From NCBI RefSeq assembly GCF_026151205.1, contig NC_087078.1, positions 906,175 through 970,174 on the forward strand: a stretch of 64,000 bases of DNA. The letters are read 5' to 3'. The notes beneath the pieces are model-generated. The model was not told where the DNA came from, did no database searches, and saw only the letters and a list, made by a program, of their open reading frames with translations. A program made the position numbers and the translations under genes. This DNA is from Bolinopsis microptera (taxonomy: Eukaryota; Ctenophora; Tentaculata; Lobata; Bolinopsidae). Each line of letters starts with the position of its first letter. Positions within the stretch are counted from its first letter, which is position 1. Of the stretch, positions 12,001-22,462 are shown piece after piece.

Positions 12001-14728
12001 GTGATCCACAAGTTGATGCTGCTTCTCTTTCCTTTCCTCAACAAGGTACGCTTTTATTTTTTTCCTCTACTTATCTAACCGCTGAAGTTGATGATTGATT
12101 TTAGAAACACCCCACTTTTTAAGCTACTTACAAGGCTATTGTATAGAAATTGCACTTACAAGCTTTTCTAACCCCCTCCACCGAAACAATATAATATGGA
12201 CTATCCCTCTAACTCTTATATCTCAATTATTAGCTCTTATATCTCATTTAACAGTGAAATGTATTCTGTAATATGTAATGGTATAGTATAGTAATATGGG
12301 GCTGTGAAATGTCCTCAATCTAACTATCTAACCAACTTGTTCCTAGGAGTGGGGAGCCTATAACAATGCAGGAGGAGAACCGACCAGACATCTCAACTCA
12401 CCAGATCTCTACATCCCCGTTATGGGCTTCGCTACCTACGTTGTGGCTGTAGCTGTCGCTCTCGGCAGTCAGGGGAAGTGAGTGTGGGAATTACCAACTT
12501 AAACAAACATTGATTTCGGCGATTTTCCTGTAGAGAATGCGCCTGAAAGTTTAATTCTTGAGTACACGAGGATTTAATTATGTTCGACTTTTAAACGAAA
12601 CAAACTTTCTTATCACGTTTATGTTTCAAGAACCACACTACAGACTACAGTTCTAAATTGCGGCTAATTAAAAGAACAATTAGTTATTTACAAAAATAAA
12701 ACAATTATTTAATTGCTAATTAAACATTGCAATTGTTCCAGGTTCTCACCAGAAATGCTAGGAATAACAGCCACCACAGCATTTGTGTGGCTCATGATAG
12801 AGATCGGAATAGTTCAGCTAGCTATGTACCTGATTAGTGTCAGTACCGATATCAAGATATTCGACCTCGCCTCCTTCTCTGGATACAAATTCGTTCAGTA
12901 AGTCACAAAGTATTTTTATTTCTTATTATCTGGCCACTTATTTCATTGAAACAATTGGTCCCAGTTCAACTGCAGAACTTACATTTCTGCGAAGACCTAA
13001 TTTGAGAGAAGACGTAACGATAATAAAAACGTGGCAATCTAAGGAACCGACAGTAACGCGCAGCGCTCTTAAAATGGGGAAATATCACGTACATTCGCGC
13101 GCACCAATAAAGAGATCCGTCAATACAATAATATTAGCGTACATATATACGCTACGTACCTGATTAATGATATAAAAGTATAAAAGTAGATACTATATTG
13201 TAAAGAAGTTAAATAATACATTTAGACTTATAGATGATATTACTACCCTTAACTCTGATGGTTACTTAGAGGAATATTTTAAGTTAATATATCCAGACTC
13301 TCTTACTCTTAATAAGGAAAATGAAGTAGATAGTGCCGCAAATGTATTAGATCTTGATATTTCGATAAATAGCGAGGGGAAGTTTTCGTGTAGAGTTTAT
13401 GATAAAAGGGATAAGTTTGGTTTTAAAGTGGTCAAGTTTCAACCTTTGATGAGTAATCAAGCTAGTAGTGTATTATATGGCACGTACTGTTCACAGGTTG
13501 TGAGATATTCTAGGATATGTAATAACGTTGTTGCTTTTTCTGATAGGGTTTTGAAGTTTACTGATGATTTAATTGAGTTGGGTTTTAGACGGGATCGTCT
13601 TAGTAAAATATACTTATCAGTGGTAAAGAGGCATGGGCTAAAGAATAAGTTTGGTATTGGGTGTGGAAATATATTAATGCCATAGCTTGACCTATGGCAT
13701 CCCTTTCTAATGGTACGAAATATTTGTCGCACGTGTTGAATTTAGTTTTATAATAACTTTGCGGCGGCGCAAATCGGAGTTCTAGGATTACGCGGGAAAT
13801 TACGCGGGAGTAATTGTAGTTTGGGTCAGTTCGTTTTATGACGTGTTGACTACGTTTACTTAGTATACTTTATTCCTACCGTTTTATTACACATTTTACT
13901 TTATCTACCTATCACTATACAGTATACATATTTAATCTTAAATTATCATTTTAGTGGAACGATGTAAAAGGGGATCGTTGCTAGCGTTAAAACTGTTTTA
14001 ACCCTGCCATAGTCAGTTGAAAGTCTGATAGCATATGTTCCATTTGATTTGACCAAACTAATGCCTTTCATTGCTTTATAATAATCCTGATGCGATTATT
14101 ATATCAACAATCCAGCAACTTAACGTCACAAGAAACTGCCCCTTGTTTTATTCAAAATATTAGACCCAGCTAAGTGCCCTCGTTAACAGTGACTAAAACG
14201 AGTAAAACCCCACCATTTCAGTATGATAGTATGTGTTGTTGCCGCCATGGTTCTCGGGTCGACCGGTTACTATCTCTCCTTCATATACTCCAGTGCTGCT
14301 ATTGTATACTTCCTGGTGAGTCAATCTAAATGTTTCTCCTCTTTAATCGTATACTTCCTGGTGAGTCAAACTAAATGTTTCTCCTCTTTAATCGTATGCT
14401 TCCTGGCGAGTCAAACTAAATGTTTCTCCTCTTTAATCCCTCCGTAAAACTGACTGAGGACGCTAAAGTTAAACAGATATTGCCCTTAAGTAAAGCATCA
14501 TTTGAAATTAATTAATTATAATTACTCTATTGATGACTAACCAACCTCTAGATCTGCACGTTGCGGTATATAATCCTCCCTGACTCTAACGAAGACAGAA
14601 TAGCCCGCGGCAGTAAACGCCGAAACAACCTCCTTCTTCTCATCGCCTTTATTCAGCCTCTTATCATATTCTGGCTGACACACCATGTCACGTACGGGCC
14701 GGATCCTGTTCCTTTAACTAAAATATGA
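6021..14728 (+). CDS. YIF1: YIF1 family Golgi/ER trafficking membrane protein
   Basis: Eight coding exons: 6021-6033, 6351-6421, 11361-11495, 11941-12045, 12347-12477, 12742-12897, 14222-14315 and 14552-14728 (TGA at 14726). The sum is 882 nt, or 293 residues, the usual YIF1 length. Family hallmarks are ELFEDTST near the N-terminus, then DPIVANMAMEYGSSLA, then LDRYIPVSRVKFYFAV, then SPDLYIPVMGF, a series of transmembrane helices, and a C-terminal hydrophobic segment ending in TKI. YIF1 proteins partner YIP1 in vesicle transport between ER and Golgi; this is family knowledge. All introns have GT-AG ends. The third exon is ambiguous. The stronger acceptor, TTTCAG at 11356, opens a proline/glutamine-rich frame (RPQPQATPSFQQYG) that does not join the conserved frame, whereas using the AG at 11360 keeps the whole gene in frame. 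Intron 2 (about 4.9 kb) and intron 6 (about 1.3 kb) are filled with mobile and tandem repeats. Confidence 0.93.
6061..6159. repeat. 12-nt tandem array in YIF1 intron 1
   Basis: About eight near-perfect copies of CTAATTAAATAA, filling much of the 317-nt first intron of YIF1. Confidence 0.9.
6744..7790. repeat. Minisatellite GTAACTAGGGTGGTTACTAG-type, interrupted by a LINE tail
   Basis: Units of roughly 48-70 nt are built from two sub-blocks: GTAACTAGGGTGGTTACTAG, with GGTGGTTACTAG repeated one to three times, and GTGTATACTGTATACT. The array runs from 6744 to 7141 and resumes at 7401. No stop occurs in several frames, which creates spurious long ORFs on both strands. It lies in YIF1 intron 2. 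Confidence 0.93.
7142..7400 (+). mobile_element. 5'-truncated LINE 3' end inserted in the minisatellite
   Basis: The plus frame encodes a LINE-like C-terminus with LARDRVGWRSLF and a stop at 7332-7334. About 45 nt of unique 3' UTR and a TA-repeat tail follow. The 14-nt direct repeat ACTAGGTGTATACT flanks it at 7128-7141 and 7401-7414, as expected for target-primed reverse transcription, although the host minisatellite already repeats this sequence. Confidence 0.72.
8264..10459. mobile_element. Non-autonomous DNA transposon with perfect 42-bp terminal inverted repeats
   Basis: Bases 8264-8305 (beginning TGTATATGGACACGTTCATT) recur as an exact reverse complement at 10418-10459. The interior has no convincing coding frame. 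It carries three copies of a roughly 60-nt block at about 8972, 9253 and 9559 (CTCTTATAATAACTGATGTG onward), and many dispersed copies of GTGACAAAGTNANC. The target-site duplication is unclear; flanking TA dinucleotides would fit a Tc1/mariner-type insertion but are not decisive. It lies in YIF1 intron 2. The perfect termini suggest recent transposition. Confidence 0.85.
13173..13685 (+). pseudogene. Reverse transcriptase fragment (catalytic motif to C-terminus) in YIF1 intron 6
   Basis: A frame open from about 13173 to the TAG ending at 13685 encodes NNTFRLIDDITTLN, in which the DD is the reverse transcriptase catalytic pair. It is followed by a thumb-like region with VYDKRDKFGF and YGTYCSQVVRYSRICN. 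This pattern is typical of a retroelement family common in marine invertebrates; I cannot settle between Penelope-like and another non-LTR class. Finger and palm motifs upstream are missing, so it is 5'-truncated. There is no internal stop, so the insertion may be fairly young. Confidence 0.7.
14304..14438 (+). repeat. Threefold 45-nt duplication of the YIF1 exon 7 end and its 5' splice site
   Basis: Copies start at 14304, 14349 and 14394. Each contains GTATACTTCCTGGTGAGTCA or a close variant, so each carries the exon end ...TTCCTG plus donor GTGAGT; in the third copy the donor is GCGAGT. The 45-nt period keeps the reading frame (VYFLVSQSKCFSSLI repeated). Confidence 0.93.
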
Positions 14729-15934
14729 ACTGGACTCTGAATTTCTTAGTTTTGCTAGCTGGGCTACGATGCATTGATTTGCTATTAATTCTTATTTCTT
14801 CATTTTCAGACGTTTTCGTGAATTTTCTGATTTTATTCAATTTAATACCTGCCTTCTCTCCGACCACTAACATTTCACGATGAATTTTGTGGTTATTTCC
14901 TAAAAACTTTCCTAATATGCAATAGCACTAATACCAGTTGTATTGTTAAAGGTAAATGATTCTAAAGAATATTTGCTTTTGAAATTGTTTGTTGTCGCCC
15001 AACACTGTAGAAATATCGTATATATGTATTTGGTTTATATCACATTAAACTGTTTCATTAATTGTTCTTACGAAACGAAACGAAACACTGTATTTACTAC
15101 CCCGCTACTATGCGACAAAGATATTGTATAAAGATAACTAAATGATTTACACAGTACGGTGTCCATGTCTGATTTAATTGGCTCTCCTCAAAAAACTGGT
15201 CAACTCTGGCGAGATGACCAGCGAACCTCCTCTCAGCTATCTTAATACTTATCAGATGCTCTTTTAAATGAGGTACACAATTTGGTATTAGTCTGCCCAT
15301 CCTCAGCATTCTCATATCCATTTATACGCTTTGCGAGGGTCTGGCTGACAGTCTATGAGTTTATGATTCAGAGCCATATAGAAGGATGCAATGGGCTCTA
15401 CTTTAGCCAGGAACAGTCGTGTCTCTCATTCCATGGAATTCTATGCGTTTTCCGTTCGTTGGTGCCGTACATAATACAGTCTTAAATGAGTTTCGAAGTT
15501 TATGCATTGGCGAAATGAGAAATTGGGATCAGTTTTATTCAGGTGTGCCCAAACCGGGCTCCAACACCAACTACACTCTCTCATTTCTAGGTATCGCGGA
15601 AAGAAATTTACGTGCCGCGCGGTAAACATTACAAATTTGCCATTTGGGTAGACCCTTCTGACCGGAAATACTAGTAATAGACCGGATGTTGACATGAGAC
15701 GTGAAAAAGAAAACTCTTTTCTAGCAAAATTACATTAATTCATATTGGACCAGCCAATTCATCATAATCACATGAAATCTGCAGAAACTTACAATCTCTA
15801 ATTTAAATTAAGTTCAGTTATCAAAGTCAGGTGAAATTCTAATCACAAAGAAAGCAGATAGTTATATATCAGTTTTTAGTCTGTTTAAGCGGAGAAATCA
15901 GGAACCACAGCGGAAAACAGTCACAGTTAGAACT
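14729..15934. other. YIF1-ATP6V1G intergenic region with a possible LINE remnant
   Basis: The two genes are convergent, so this holds both 3' ends. Around 15100-15480 the minus strand has broken frames with IAERRFAGHLARVD, faintly like the end of a LINE reverse transcriptase. Stops and frame changes are frequent and I do not claim a gene. Confidence 0.35.
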
Positions 15935-18705
15935 TTAAGCGAATCCAGTTGTAGAGTAATTCCGGTGTACCTGCAAGAAATAATCGGTGAAAATTCAACA
16001 AAAAGGTTTGAGTGTCTCAAACATAGAGTTATGTCTAATGTTTATGCATTTCGATTCTAGAAACTTTCCAAGTCCTAAGTTTTCAAATATTCGAATCAAA
16101 AACACGAACAAACCTCAGGTTTGATATCAGAAACATGATCAAGCAGCCAATCCACAACTTTTCCCTGATTTGAAGCGAGCATCTCATCTAACTTAGCCGC
16201 CTCTACTTGTCCCTCCTTGTTGATCTTTGCAGTGTAGTCGTCTCCGTAACCTTGAGACTGAAAAGTTTGAACAAAATTAAAAACATTAAATGTAATATAG
16301 AACTGCGAACTCTGATGCGGGACAGGGATATATGGAGCAGGGGTGTAGGTAAATCGCCCCCCCCCCCCCCCCCCCCATAAAATCCGGACAAGGGGCCAAA
16401 AAGGGCCAACTTTTTTAAGGTTTCTAAAAAATGTTGTGAAAAAAATTGTCAAATATTACTCGAGCAGGAGCGAATGTGCGGGGGGGGGGGGGGGGGGGGG
16501 GGGGGCAATGTGGCCGTAGTTACAGCAGTTGAAAACAAGGAAATGGACAACACACTGTCATGTAGGCATACTAACCTTAGCCATTTTATCCTGAAAAGCA
16601 ACTTCCTGATTGTTCTTGAAAAGTAGGATTTCCTTCTTGGCTTCCTCTTTCGCCTCTTTTAGTCTCTTCTGCTTCTCTGAAAGTTGGCTCATGTTAAAAT
16701 TAGACTAACTGTTATTATTTGTAGCAGAGAGTTTATTTCGATCTAAACTGAAGACCACCATTTCGCCAGTGTGAAACTGCATTATATATCACTGTATATT
16801 ATGATCATTTTGATGTTAATTGTACTATAGATGTAAAACTAAACCGGTAAGAAGTTTATGTCTGCTACTGATAAGGAAATCATTCAATACAACGTTTGCT
16901 GAAAAGGATATAAAACAAAAATTTGGTCAATAAATATTTACACTTATTTTCAAAATCATTTCCATAAACGGGCTCTAAGTTAGTGATAACCAGGTAACCG
17001 AGTAACCAGGTAGTGATAGTGCCAGTACCCAAAATGTAGAGGTTTGGTTGTATTCAGGATACACCTCTAGTAATAGCACGACATCAGGATCACATACTAT
17101 ACGGCTTCTGGACTTGGTGTTTAGAATACAAGCTTAGCTCCACTAGCTCGGTATCATGGATTGTATCTAATTTGAGATATGGATTATGAATATAAGGCTA
17201 GGTAACGCTTCAGTTACTATGGTAACTAGCAGTGTTACTATGTTTTAGCACCAGGCTTAAAACGTTGAAGACATCAGGAATCAGGATCAGTATCACACAT
17301 GCGAGGGTCGAGGTAAGGTTCTGGATGCGGTCCTGTGCGTAAGCAACAGGAGGTTTTGATGGCTAAATTAATCTGTGACAGGATCTGGATTAGGAACATC
17401 GTCAGTAGGGTAGCGTTGAATTGAACTTTAAAATTAGGGACTAGGGTCAGGCAGCTTTTTATTATATAGCTTCAGAAACTGTCACGTAAGATAAACTCTC
17501 CAGCTTGTATCCAAAACATCTTCTTTTCGCTTTTGGCAGAGCTTTTCGTTTCCCAGTAAGATCGTTCTGTCGAGCGGATGTAGCTGACTTGAGGGATATT
17601 ACCAGAGTAAGGAGATCGTTGGTGGTAGCATCGTGTCCCAATCTGGAGAGAGCCACTTCAGCGTCATCAGCAGTGTAGCCGAGTTTGATAGCGTACTGAA
17701 CGAAAGTGTGCATCTTACAGAATGTGATGTTTGAATAGTTGTAGGAGAGTTTTTAACTGGTAGTTGTTGAGAAGTTGATAGTTTGTTGTAAGAATGCTGA
17801 ACTGTTAACGAGTGATAACAACGAGAAGATATTACACTCTTATATACTATTATTGGTTTGATAAACGATAACTAAGCGTGTCTGATGTCTAAGAGTCTGA
17901 GAGTCTGGTTACAATATTGATTGGATCGGATAGTCTGAATCAATATACTTGTTATGATGCTGGCAAATCATGTGATCTCTCGAATAATCAACATCACCAA
18001 TCACCAATGAGTGTCTCGTTCAAGTTTCATAAGAATTACCTTATCAATAGCAAAGATCCTTGATGGGGAAAAATACCAACTCGCTCACATCTTTAGCTTT
18101 ATTTCCATGTTGTACATTATTAAGTTTATTAAGGTTTGGCAAGCCTCTAATAGAATGTTTTATGAAGCAACTTAAAAGGAAAACAGATGGATGGGAGATT
18201 GGCTGTAAAGTTTAGTTTAACCAATAAACATTAAACATCCAAATAAAACTGCAAGAGGTGCATTTTAATATCCGTGATGAAGTAATGAATGAACCAAATG
18301 AACTTAAATTATTCTTTTTTATCTCGTATAATACTCGTATAATAAAGAATAACACAATTAAACATGTGTCTCTGATTGGACGTCATATCAGTGGATTTTT
18401 CCAGTGTGTATTTGTACTTGTATTGTAAAGGTAAGGCACCAACACTGTGCAGTAGCCGTGGCAGTTAACATTGCCGATATAACAGAGACAAGGGAGCTAT
18501 GTTTTTAAACTACAATACTACAAAACTCAAAAAATAACGTAAAGAATAACATTTGGGGTACGATAAATGAACATTAAAATAATGGAATGAAATCAAAGAT
18601 TTAACATTGCAAGATTAACTTACTTTTCTTTGCTTCAGCAACCTTGGCATTGGCCCTCTGTTCTGCCTGCAGTAAACGTTGAATTCCCTCTGACTTTGTG
18701 GCCAT
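15935..18705 (-). CDS. ATP6V1G: V-type proton ATPase subunit G
   Basis: Four coding exons on the minus strand: 18705-18624, 16676-16576, 16257-16114 and 15970-15935. The sum is 363 nt, or 120 residues; family members are about 118. The start MATKSEGIQRLLQAEQRAN is the diagnostic N-terminus of subunit G. A basic/acidic helix follows (KRLKEAKEEAKKEILL), then VVDWLLDHVSDIKPEVH near the C-terminus, and the end TTGFA. Subunit G pairs with subunit E to form the peripheral stalks of the V1 sector, coupling ATP hydrolysis to proton pumping into endomembrane compartments; this is family knowledge. All splice phases agree and all introns are GT-AG. The 1.9-kb first intron contains a separate short ORF on the same strand. 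Confidence 0.96.
16357..16505. repeat. Opposed C20 and G26 homopolymers in ATP6V1G intron 2
   Basis: A run of 20 C (16357-16376) and a run of 26 G (16480-16505) are separated by about 100 nt on the same strand. They could pair as a hairpin in single-stranded DNA or RNA. Exact lengths may be affected by sequencing error. Confidence 0.85.
17462..17713 (-). CDS. Putative 83-residue UBA/CUE-like small protein nested in ATP6V1G intron 1
   Basis: Single-exon frame on the minus strand. Residues 1-40 (FVQYAIKLGYTADDAEVALSRLG, given here in part) have the three-helix spacing and KLGY / ALSRLG signature of UBA/CUE-like ubiquitin-binding modules, similar in style to those at the N-termini of N4BP1/KHNYN/ZC3H12 proteins. 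Residues 50-70 are basic (TGKRKALPKAKRRC). The ATG is followed at once by the domain, so the start looks natural. It may be a real intronic gene, the first exon of a larger one, or a retrocopy fragment. No further exon was recognised. Confidence 0.45.
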   Translation of the reverse strand: MHTFVQYAIKLGYTADDAEVALSRLGHDATTNDLLTLVISLKSATSARQNDLTGKRKALPKAKRRCFGYKLESLSYVTVSEAI

Positions 18706-19276
18706 CTCCTAAATTGATATATAGTTAGTTAGTACTCACAGATGCTGTGTTTATATGCGTATATGGCATATTGACGGAACCAACAGTTTTAATAAGTGGT
18801 CAGTCAAAAAAGCGATGGAGTGTCAGTTAGCAGAAAAACGAAAGCAATTGTCAAATAATTAAAAATATAATTTTGTTGTTGTGCAAGCAATGTGTCTGTG
18901 AAGGTATTTTCACTTGTAGATAAGGTAACAGGGAGCTAGTTAATGAAACTAATTTATCCACCCACATCCAGAAAGTTACTTCTAGCTTACAAACTATATT
19001 AGACACTCAAATCACTTTTTGATCTACTAAAAATCAAATCATATAATAGTAGCTATTTTAAAACTTATTACGGGGGGATTTCAAACAGATACAACCACGA
19101 CGATGCCCCATTACTTAATGTCACCAAATCATAATGTCTCACCATCTTATCAAGAACTGAACAACATCTTGCAGGACTGCCAATTTAGTTTCTCACCATA
19201 GTGGATTCTAATATTTCTTGTAGGATCACTCATTTTTCTTGCAGCATAGGAGCTCTGTGAACAATGAACATTTGAA

Positions 19277-20421
19277 TCATTTCTCCCCAGAGTGAGTTTC
19301 TATAATGTGTTTAGTAAGATGCATTGCTTGTCTTGTAGCATATGAACACTCAGAACATTTGAAGGGTTTCTCACCTGAGTGAGTTCTCATATGTCTAGTA
19401 AGATCACCTGCTTGTCTTGTAGCATATGAACACTCAGAACATTTGAAGGGTTTCTCACCTGAGTGAGTTCTCATAAATGTCTATTAAGATTACTTGCTTG
19501 TTTTGTAGCAAATGAACACTCAGAACATTTGAAGGGTTTTTCACCTGAGTGAGTTCTCATATGTCTAGTAAGATCACCTGCTTGTCTTGCAGCATATGAA
19601 CACTCAGAACATTTGAAGGGTTCCTCACCTGAGTGAGTTCTCATATGTACCGTAAGATTACATGCTTGTCTTGCAGCATATGAACACTCAGAACACTTGA
19701 AGGGTTTCTCGCCTGAGTGAGTTCTCATATGTTCAGTAAGACGACTTGCTTGTCTTGCAGCATATGAACACTCAGAACACTTGAAGGGTTTCTCACCTGA
19801 GTGAGTTTTCATATGTTCAGTAAGATGACCTGATCGTTTTGTAGCATATGAACACTCAGAACACTTGAAGGGTTTCTCACCTGAGTGAGTTCTCATATGT
19901 CTAGTAAGATCACCTGCTTGTTTTGTAGCAAATGAACACTCAGAACATTTTAAAGGTTTCTCTCCAGAGTGAATCTTTTGATGTTCTATAAGTGTTCTCG
20001 AATATGCTGCACTGAATATACACTGTGAACACCTGAATGGTCTCACAGGCTGACTCTCACTAGGAGACAGAACTAATGTCCTCTGTGGATCTGTTCCAGT
20101 CAAGTTATCTGAAGTATCAAAGTGGTCAGGAACTTCTGGGCTGCTATGATCATGGTGCTGTTTTATATGTTCTATTAACTGAGTGTCTGAGTAAACATGT
20201 TCAGCACAAACTGGACACATGAAAACAGATGGTTTATTTGATTCAGAAATAAGTTCTTGTTTTATTGCACAATTTGATATTGTTTTATGTTCTTTGATAT
20301 GCTCAACAAAGTAGTCTTCTGAAAAGTAATGTGCTCCACACATTGGGCAGAGGAAACCGTTTGACTTTTCTGGGTTCTCCACTTGTTCTGATTTGATCTC
20401 TTGTTTACAGTCTTTAGACAT
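19277..20421 (-). pseudogene. C2H2 zinc-finger gene copy A, frameshifted in the finger array
   Basis: Starting at the likely ATG 20421 (MSKDCKQEIKSEQ), the frame encodes two divergent fingers (FLCPMC..., FMCPVC...), a third (FRCSQC...), then a run of near-identical KPFKCSECSYAT-type fingers with HSGEKPF linkers. Relative to its other fingers and to copy B, a 2-nt insertion at about 19473-19480 changes the frame, so the protein ends in NLNRHL at 19471. Two further fingers continue in another frame to 19277. Upstream of the ATG, minus-strand CACCTCAG looks like a splice acceptor, so 20484-20422 is probably intron or 5' UTR, not coding. The truncated product would still keep eight complete fingers. 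Such proteins usually bind DNA in the nucleus. Confidence 0.82.
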
Positions 20422-21322
20422 TCTGAGGTGTTGAAATATAAGAGATACATTTATTTTAAATTCGATCGGGAAGGAATTTGGCATTCATAACGTGCCTTAT
20501 CCAATGAAAATCACAAATATTTGCCCAGTTAAACCAGGGGTTAACTAGGTATCCATGGTGAAAAATTGTGTAAAATGGTGAATGATTTTTATGGTGAATC
20601 AGGTTTCCAAATTGTAAAATTTCACTATTTTCTGCCGTTTTTTCGATGATTATATTTGCCTTCTAGTTTTAGTTTTGACCTGGTGTTATCACCCTAAAAC
20701 AATATTTCGTTATTAACTCAGATTTTGAGGATATAAAGAAACAATTAAACATGTGTTTCATTAAATTTAAAGTAAGTGTAGGTTTTACAATTCGGAAGCT
20801 CGATTCACCAAAACTATCAATCACCATTTTTCATCAAAACTAGTGAACACTAAACATGGTGAGAAAAGTACATTGAAAATGGTAACTTTAAATGAAAATG
20901 GTGCAGTGAGAAAGGTACATTGAAAATGGTAACTTTAAATGAAAATGGTGTAGTGAGAAAGATACATTGATACTGGTAACTTTTGGTGAACATGGCGAGT
21001 AAGGTAAATCAAAATTGGTAACTTTAGTTCTTTAGTGAACATGGTGAGTAAGATATATCATATATAGTAACTTCCAAATTATTACGCTCTAGTGTAATTT
21101 TGACAAAATAGCTCTTTGTAAAACTGATTACGGAAGGATTTCAAACAGATACAACCACGACGATGCTCCATTACTTAATGTCACCAAATCATAATGTCTC
21201 ACCATCTTATCAAGAACTGAACAACAGGACTGCCAATTTAGTTTCTCACCATAGTGGATTCTAATATTTCTTGTAGGATCACTCATTTTTCTTGCAGCAT
21301 AAGAGCTCTGTGAACATTTGAA

Positions 21323-22462
21323 TCATTTCTCCCCAGAGTGAGTTCTCATGTGTCTAGTAAGATGCATTGCTTGTCTTGCAGCATATGAACACTCAGAACA
21401 TTTGAAGGGTTTCTCACCTGAGTGAGTTCTCATATGTTCAGTAAGATGACCTGATCGTTTTGTAGCATATGAACACTCAGAACACTTGAAGGGTTTCTCA
21501 CCTGAGTGAGTTCTCATATGTCTATTAAGATCACCTGCTCGTTTCGTAGCAAATGAACACTCAGAACATTTGAAGGGTTTCTCACCTGAGTGAGTTCTCA
21601 TATGTTCAGTAAGATGACTTGCTTGTTTTGTAGCAAATGAACACCCAGAACACTTGAAGAGTTTCTCACCTGAGTGAGTTCTAATATGTACAGTAAGATT
21701 ACTTGCTTGTTTTGTTGCATATGAACATTCAGAACACTTGAAGGGTTTCTCACCTGAGTGAGTTCTCATATGTCTAGTAAGATTACTTGCTTGTTTTGTA
21801 GCAAATGAACACTCATAACACTTGAAATGTTTCTCACCTGAGTGAATTCTCATATGTACAGTAAGATCACCTGCTCGTTTTGTACCATATGAACACTCAG
21901 AACACTTGAAGGGTTTCTCACCTGAGTGAGTTCTCATATGTACAGTAAGATCACCTGCTCGTTTTGTAGCAAATGAACACTCTGAACATTTTAAAGGTTT
22001 CTCTCCAGAGTGAATCTGTTGATGTTCTATAAGTGTTCTCGAATATGCTGCACTGAATGTACACTGTGAACACCTAAATGGTCTCACAGGCGGACTCTCA
22101 CTAGGAGACAGAACTAATGTCCTCTGTGGATCTGTTCCAGTCAAGTTATCTGAAGTATCAAAGTGGTCAGGAACTTCTGGGCTGCTATGATCATGGTGCT
22201 GTTTTACATGTTCTATTAACTGAGTGTCTGAGTAAACATGTTCAGCACAAACTGGACACATGAAAACAGATGGTTTATCTGATTCAGAAATAAGTTCTTG
22301 TTTTATTGCACAATTTGATATTGTTTTATGTTCTTTGATATGCTCAACAAAGTAGTCTTCTGAAAAGTAATGTGCTCCACACATTGGGCAGAGGAAACCG
22401 TTTGACTTTTCTGGGTTCTCCACTTGTTCTGATTTGATCTCTTGTTTACAGTCTTTAGACAT
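21323..22462 (-). CDS. C2H2 zinc-finger protein, copy B (11 fingers)
   Basis: An intact 379-residue frame from ATG 22462 to a TGA at 21323. Two divergent N-terminal fingers (about residues 20-40 and 60-85) are followed by an acidic/Ser-Pro linker, then nine fingers joined by HSGEKPFKC-type linkers. The predicted DNA-contacting helices (positions -1 to 6) include RAGDLTV, QASNLTR, QASNLTV, QASHLTE, RAGDLNR, RSGHLTE and QAMHLTR. They differ mainly at contact positions -1, 2, 3 and 6. The frame stays open a further 21 codons upstream, but a CACCTCAG acceptor just before this ATG argues for a 5' intron. The array ends at a TGA where a linker Pro codon would be; a decayed finger continues beyond it. 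Likely a sequence-specific DNA-binding regulator; target unknown. Confidence 0.88.
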   Translation of the reverse strand: MSKDCKQEIKSEQVENPEKSNGFLCPMCGAHYFSEDYFVEHIKEHKTISNCAIKQELISESDKPSVFMCPVCAEHVYSDTQLIEHVKQHHDHSSPEVPDHFDTSDNLTGTDPQRTLVLSPSESPPVRPFRCSQCTFSAAYSRTLIEHQQIHSGEKPLKCSECSFATKRAGDLTVHMRTHSGEKPFKCSECSYGTKRAGDLTVHMRIHSGEKHFKCYECSFATKQASNLTRHMRTHSGEKPFKCSECSYATKQASNLTVHIRTHSGEKLFKCSGCSFATKQASHLTEHMRTHSGEKPFKCSECSFATKRAGDLNRHMRTHSGEKPFKCSECSYATKRSGHLTEHMRTHSGEKPFKCSECSYAARQAMHLTRHMRTHSGEK

